From Herminiimonas arsenitoxidans (GTDB lineage: Bacteria; Pseudomonadota; Gammaproteobacteria; Burkholderiales; Burkholderiaceae_D), in contig NZ_LT671418.1 of assembly GCF_900130075.1 (NCBI RefSeq), positions 682,001-746,000 on the forward strand: a DNA stretch of 64,000 nucleotides, written 5' to 3'. The notes under the pieces are model-generated. The model did no database searches, was not told the origin of the DNA, and saw nothing but the letters and a program-made list of their open reading frames with translations. Below are positions 61,382 to 64,000 of the stretch, piece by piece. The position numbers and the translations under genes were made by a program. Numbering within the stretch: position 1 is the stretch's first letter; every line of letters begins with the position of its first letter.

Positions 61382-62197
61382 TCAAACGGCTTTATCACCA
61401 AAGACATAACCGGAAACCACAACTTCCATCACTTTGTCTTCGAAAATCTTGCGCCCCAAATCATCACCCGCCGCTCCAGCTGCGACCATCAGTGGCAGCA
61501 AGTGATCGGGATATGGTTGGGTCAACTTGGCATCAGGCGCCTCCGCCCATGCTGTTAACAAGGCATCGCGCTCTTCTGCCGGTGCGGAAATGCTGTCACT
61601 CAGCCACGTATCAAACCGTTTGGATGCTTCCGTAAATGTCGGACTGAAACCACGCATATTATGAAAGCTCATGCCGCTGCCAACGATCAGTACGCCTTCA
61701 TCACGCAATGCCTGCAAGGCAGCGCCAGCACGCAGATGCTCTGCTGGATCGAGATCGGTTTTCATCGAGAGTTGCACTATCGGGATATCGGCATCCGGAT
61801 AGATCAGCTTGAATGGGATGAAGACGCCGTGATCAAAACCGCGTTTTGCATCCGTCTTGACGGGAATATCTACCGCACCCAGCAGATCGACTATGCGCTT
61901 CGCCAATGCTGGCGCACCCGGTGCCGGATACGTCAGTTCATAAGTGTGCGGAGGAAAACCGTAATAGTCATAGATCAGCGGCGGATGCGCGCCTGTCATG
62001 ACGGTGAATTCATCTTCCATCCAATGGCCGGAGATGACGAGTACCGCCTTCGGCTTTTCACCGACGAAGGTATGCATATTCCGCAGAAAATCTGCCATGC
62101 CATCCCACATGTGTGGATCACCTGGCCAGTCCATGAAAAAACAGGGGCCGCCGCCGTGCGGAATGAAGAAAGTGGGAACACGAGTAGAGTTGGCCAT
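61382..62197 (-). CDS. DODA-type (YgiD-like) class III extradiol dioxygenase family protein
   Basis: The 271-residue protein is of the LigB/4,5-DOPA dioxygenase fold. Metal-binding and catalytic positions are visible as FFIPHGGGPCFF, VISGHWMEDEF, KRGFDHGVFIPFKL and GSGMSFHNMR. Members open catechol-type rings (E. coli YgiD acts on L-DOPA in vitro). The physiological substrate is unknown. Start at ATG 62197 (MANSTRVPTF); an ATG at 62209 adds four residues. It lies downstream of the ABC transporter genes on the same strand after a gap of about 120 bases. Confidence 0.88.
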   Translation of the reverse strand: MANSTRVPTFFIPHGGGPCFFMDWPGDPHMWDGMADFLRNMHTFVGEKPKAVLVISGHWMEDEFTVMTGAHPPLIYDYYGFPPHTYELTYPAPGAPALAKRIVDLLGAVDIPVKTDAKRGFDHGVFIPFKLIYPDADIPIVQLSMKTDLDPAEHLRAGAALQALRDEGVLIVGSGMSFHNMRGFSPTFTEASKRFDTWLSDSISAPAEERDALLTAWAEAPDAKLTQPYPDHLLPLMVAAGAAGDDLGRKIFEDKVMEVVVSGYVFGDKAV

Positions 62198-62315
62198 GAT
62201 GCTATCCATTAGCGTTTGAATTTTTCAAAACACTATTGTGCTGCCGCTACAAAATTCTTGCTTGCGAACAGCACAGTGGTTTTTTTGACATCACTGCACC
62301 GCTTGCAAGCCACGT

Positions 62316-63617
62316 TTACTCGGTTTCGTTTTCCGGCAATTTGAGCTGTCCGGTGTGATAGTCGTACTCATAGACTTCACCATAACGGCCCCACTCGACG
62401 ACAACTTCCAACACGCGCTTGGCTTCTTCTTCTTTCAAGAATTCTTCCAGTGAATCGAGGAAGCCTTTTTCTGACAATGAACCTGCCGGTTCCTGCTCCA
62501 GACTATTGCGGATATGCGCGGCCAAAGGCACGTGCGTCAGCAACTGCTGGCCGAAGATTTCTTTTCTGCGTATGTGCGCTGCTTGCGCATAGCTATGTCC
62601 CAGCGCGGTCAGCGTGATATCGCCCTTCTCTACCTGCGCCAATCCCAGTAGGCCGAGTGCTTCGTAAGTCGGGAACAATTCTTCGTCCGGCAACTTTGCT
62701 TCTTCCGTCAATTCCGGCAAGTCGGCACGGCCGTTGAATGGCGGCGCGGCCAATAGATCGAGCACACCTTCGATATGCGCGACGTCGGTTTCCGGCAAAC
62801 GATAGCTGAGGTTTGCATGCAGTGCAGCACCGGTCGTTGCTTCTTGCGGCGTGCGCATCGTCATCAATGCGTACACTTCATCGATCAAGGCTCTGACTTC
62901 AGGTGAATCGACATTGCGTGGTCGCGGCAGATTGATCTTGATCTCGCTGCGTATGCGTCCAGGGCTGCTGGACAGAACGAGGATGCGATCCGACATCATG
63001 ACTGCTTCTTCAATATTGTGAGAAACGATCAAAATGCCTTTGGTTGGAATGCGCTTCTCTTCCCACATTTCCAAAATGTCGTCGCGCAGCGTTTCGCCAG
63101 TCAGCACATCCAATGCAGAAAATGCCTCATCCATCAGCAAAACATCCGGCCCGGTGACCAAGCCGCGTGCGATACCGACACGCTGCTTCATCCCGCCTGA
63201 CAATTCACGTGGCAATGCGCCGCCGAAACCGGCCAGACCAATCAGATCAAGCATGGCATCTGCGCGCTTCTCGCGTTCATCTGGTGGTACGCCTTGCGCT
63301 TCCAGACCCAGCTCCACGTTTTGCTGCACGGTCAACCACGGGAATAGCGCGAAGGACTGGAACACCATCGCGATACCGGCAACCGGGCCGTAAATTTCCT
63401 GACCACGATACTTTGCACTGCCTTCATCCGCAGGAATCAAGCCCGCCATGATGCGCAACAAGGTGGATTTACCCGAACCGGATTTGCCTAACAAAGCGAC
63501 GATCTCGCCTTCTGCCAATGCAAAATCCACTTTCTCCAACACGCTGCAAGGTGTGCCGTCTGCAGTCTGGAAAGATTTATCCACACCGGTCAATTCAATC
63601 AATACATTTTGGCTCAT
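62316..63617 (-). CDS. Nitrate/sulfonate/taurine-type ABC transporter ATPase with C-terminal regulatory domain
   Basis: The 433-residue protein has an ATPase domain with Walker A GKSGSGKST (about residues 43-51), signature LSGGMKQRVGIARGL, Walker B DVLLMDEAFSALD and H-loop VSHNIEEA. The ATPase ends near residue 250. An additional domain of about 170 residues follows (AAA-associated C-terminal, PF09821-type) with DVAHIEGVLDLLAAPPFNGRADLPEL and VLEVVVEWGRYGEVYEYD. This layout occurs in NtrD/SsuB-like importers. The permease gene starts ten bases upstream in operon order. No binding-protein gene is visible. The substrate is unknown; a hydroxylated anion or sulfonate is likely by family. Confidence 0.88.
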   Translation of the reverse strand: MSQNVLIELTGVDKSFQTADGTPCSVLEKVDFALAEGEIVALLGKSGSGKSTLLRIMAGLIPADEGSAKYRGQEIYGPVAGIAMVFQSFALFPWLTVQQNVELGLEAQGVPPDEREKRADAMLDLIGLAGFGGALPRELSGGMKQRVGIARGLVTGPDVLLMDEAFSALDVLTGETLRDDILEMWEEKRIPTKGILIVSHNIEEAVMMSDRILVLSSSPGRIRSEIKINLPRPRNVDSPEVRALIDEVYALMTMRTPQEATTGAALHANLSYRLPETDVAHIEGVLDLLAAPPFNGRADLPELTEEAKLPDEELFPTYEALGLLGLAQVEKGDITLTALGHSYAQAAHIRRKEIFGQQLLTHVPLAAHIRNSLEQEPAGSLSEKGFLDSLEEFLKEEEAKRVLEVVVEWGRYGEVYEYDYHTGQLKLPENETE

Positions 63618-63627
63618 GACGGCCCTC

Positions 63628-64000
63628 TCAATGACTACGGTCTTCTGCCAGCAAATACAGTTTGCGCCAGAAAAATCTGTTTAATAACATGACAAATATG
63701 CACATCACGCCGATGCCGAGCGCAATGCGATGGAAGTCGCCGGCATCAGTCATTTGCTTGATGTAACTCCCTAATCCTTCGGCGACCAGTGTCGTTTTGC
63801 CCCAAGTCACATACTCGGCAACGATGCTGGCATTCCACGAGCCACCACTAGCCGTAATTGCGCCCGTCACATAACTAGGGAATACGGCTGGCAGATAGAC
63901 ACGTTTCCATTTCAGCCAGCCCTTCAAACCTAGATTGTCAGAAGCCAGACGCAACTCATTTGGTATCGTCGAAGCACCGGCTACCACGTTGAACAGGATG
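63628..64000 (-). CDS. ABC transporter permease (partial, runs off the right edge)
   Basis: The C-terminal 123 residues are present; the gene continues past the window. The EAA-type loop that contacts the ATPase reads ELRLASDNLGLKGWLKWKRVYLPAVFP. Two or three membrane segments follow (SYVTGAITASGGSWNASIVAEYV region and HRIALGIGVMCIFVMLLNRFFW). It is the inner-membrane subunit for the ATPase encoded ten bases downstream. The Met at 63987 is an internal GTG; the real start is outside the window. Confidence 0.85.
   Translation of the reverse strand, partial: ILFNVVAGASTIPNELRLASDNLGLKGWLKWKRVYLPAVFPSYVTGAITASGGSWNASIVAEYVTWGKTTLVAEGLGSYIKQMTDAGDFHRIALGIGVMCIFVMLLNRFFWRKLYLLAEDRSH

Noticed and set aside
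1..64000. tRNA, rRNA and insertion sequences
   Set aside because: No tRNA cloverleaf, rRNA stretch or transposase frame could be recognised on either strand.

Overview
The window looks like chromosomal DNA of a betaproteobacterium of the Oxalobacteraceae (Herminiimonas/Janthinobacterium/Collimonas type). This is inferred from protein family content, moderate GC, short T-tailed terminators, and several small proteins of the kind seen in that family. No rRNA, tRNA, CRISPR array or insertion sequence was found. Identifications come from reading motifs and remembering families; no database search was run.

Layout. (1) 1-4.3 kb is an AT-rich accessory region. It holds the tail of an unidentified gene touching a small coiled-coil gene, then a two-gene unit of a Shedu/DUF4263-type nuclease and a PIN-like nuclease inside long AT-rich non-coding DNA with repeated motifs, then a membrane-anchored unknown protein. 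(2) 4.3-5.0 kb is the scar of a contractile injection system: an intact tube gene behind only the first ~35 codons of a tail-sheath gene. (3) 5.0-8.5 kb has a MocA-like nucleotidyltransferase and a lipid-anchored subtilase autotransporter of SphB1 type. (4) 9-35 kb is an efflux region with three complete RND systems in a row: a heavy-metal CzcCBA-like operon (with a CzcI-like leader gene and a PII-like gene), a MexHI-like operon and an MdtABC-like operon, each with its own outer-membrane channel, plus an orphan DesK-type histidine kinase, a glutathione transferase and a monooxygenase-fold protein.

(5) 35-41.3 kb is housekeeping and stress metabolism: peptide deformylase, a RibD/DHFR-like reductase, an exported argininosuccinate-lyase-like protein, an ArsR regulator divergent from a XenA-like old yellow enzyme around an 18-bp perfect palindrome, and a TetR gene and a membrane-protein gene that share a CTAC-N6-GTAG operator motif. 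(6) 41.5-46.4 kb is signalling: a diguanylate cyclase, an outer-membrane-type protein, a NarL-type response regulator and a convergent hybrid histidine kinase. (7) 46.5-52.3 kb is a two-partner secretion locus. Its TpsB transporter is split by a frameshift in a run of seven A, while the 1,359-residue GLUG-repeat TpsA adhesin is intact. (8) 52.4-64 kb holds PBP1A, a cluster of very small envelope proteins including two duplicated glycine-zipper lipoproteins, a 547-residue unknown protein, a DUF1304 protein, a lipoprotein, a DODA-type dioxygenase, and the ATPase and part of the permease of a nitrate/sulfonate-type ABC transporter.

The most interesting points are the Shedu-like/PIN-like nuclease pair, a plausible undescribed defence module; the injection-system scar; the homopolymer frameshift in tpsB with an intact tpsA behind it; and the co-occurrence of an SphB1-like maturation protease with an FHA-like exoprotein.
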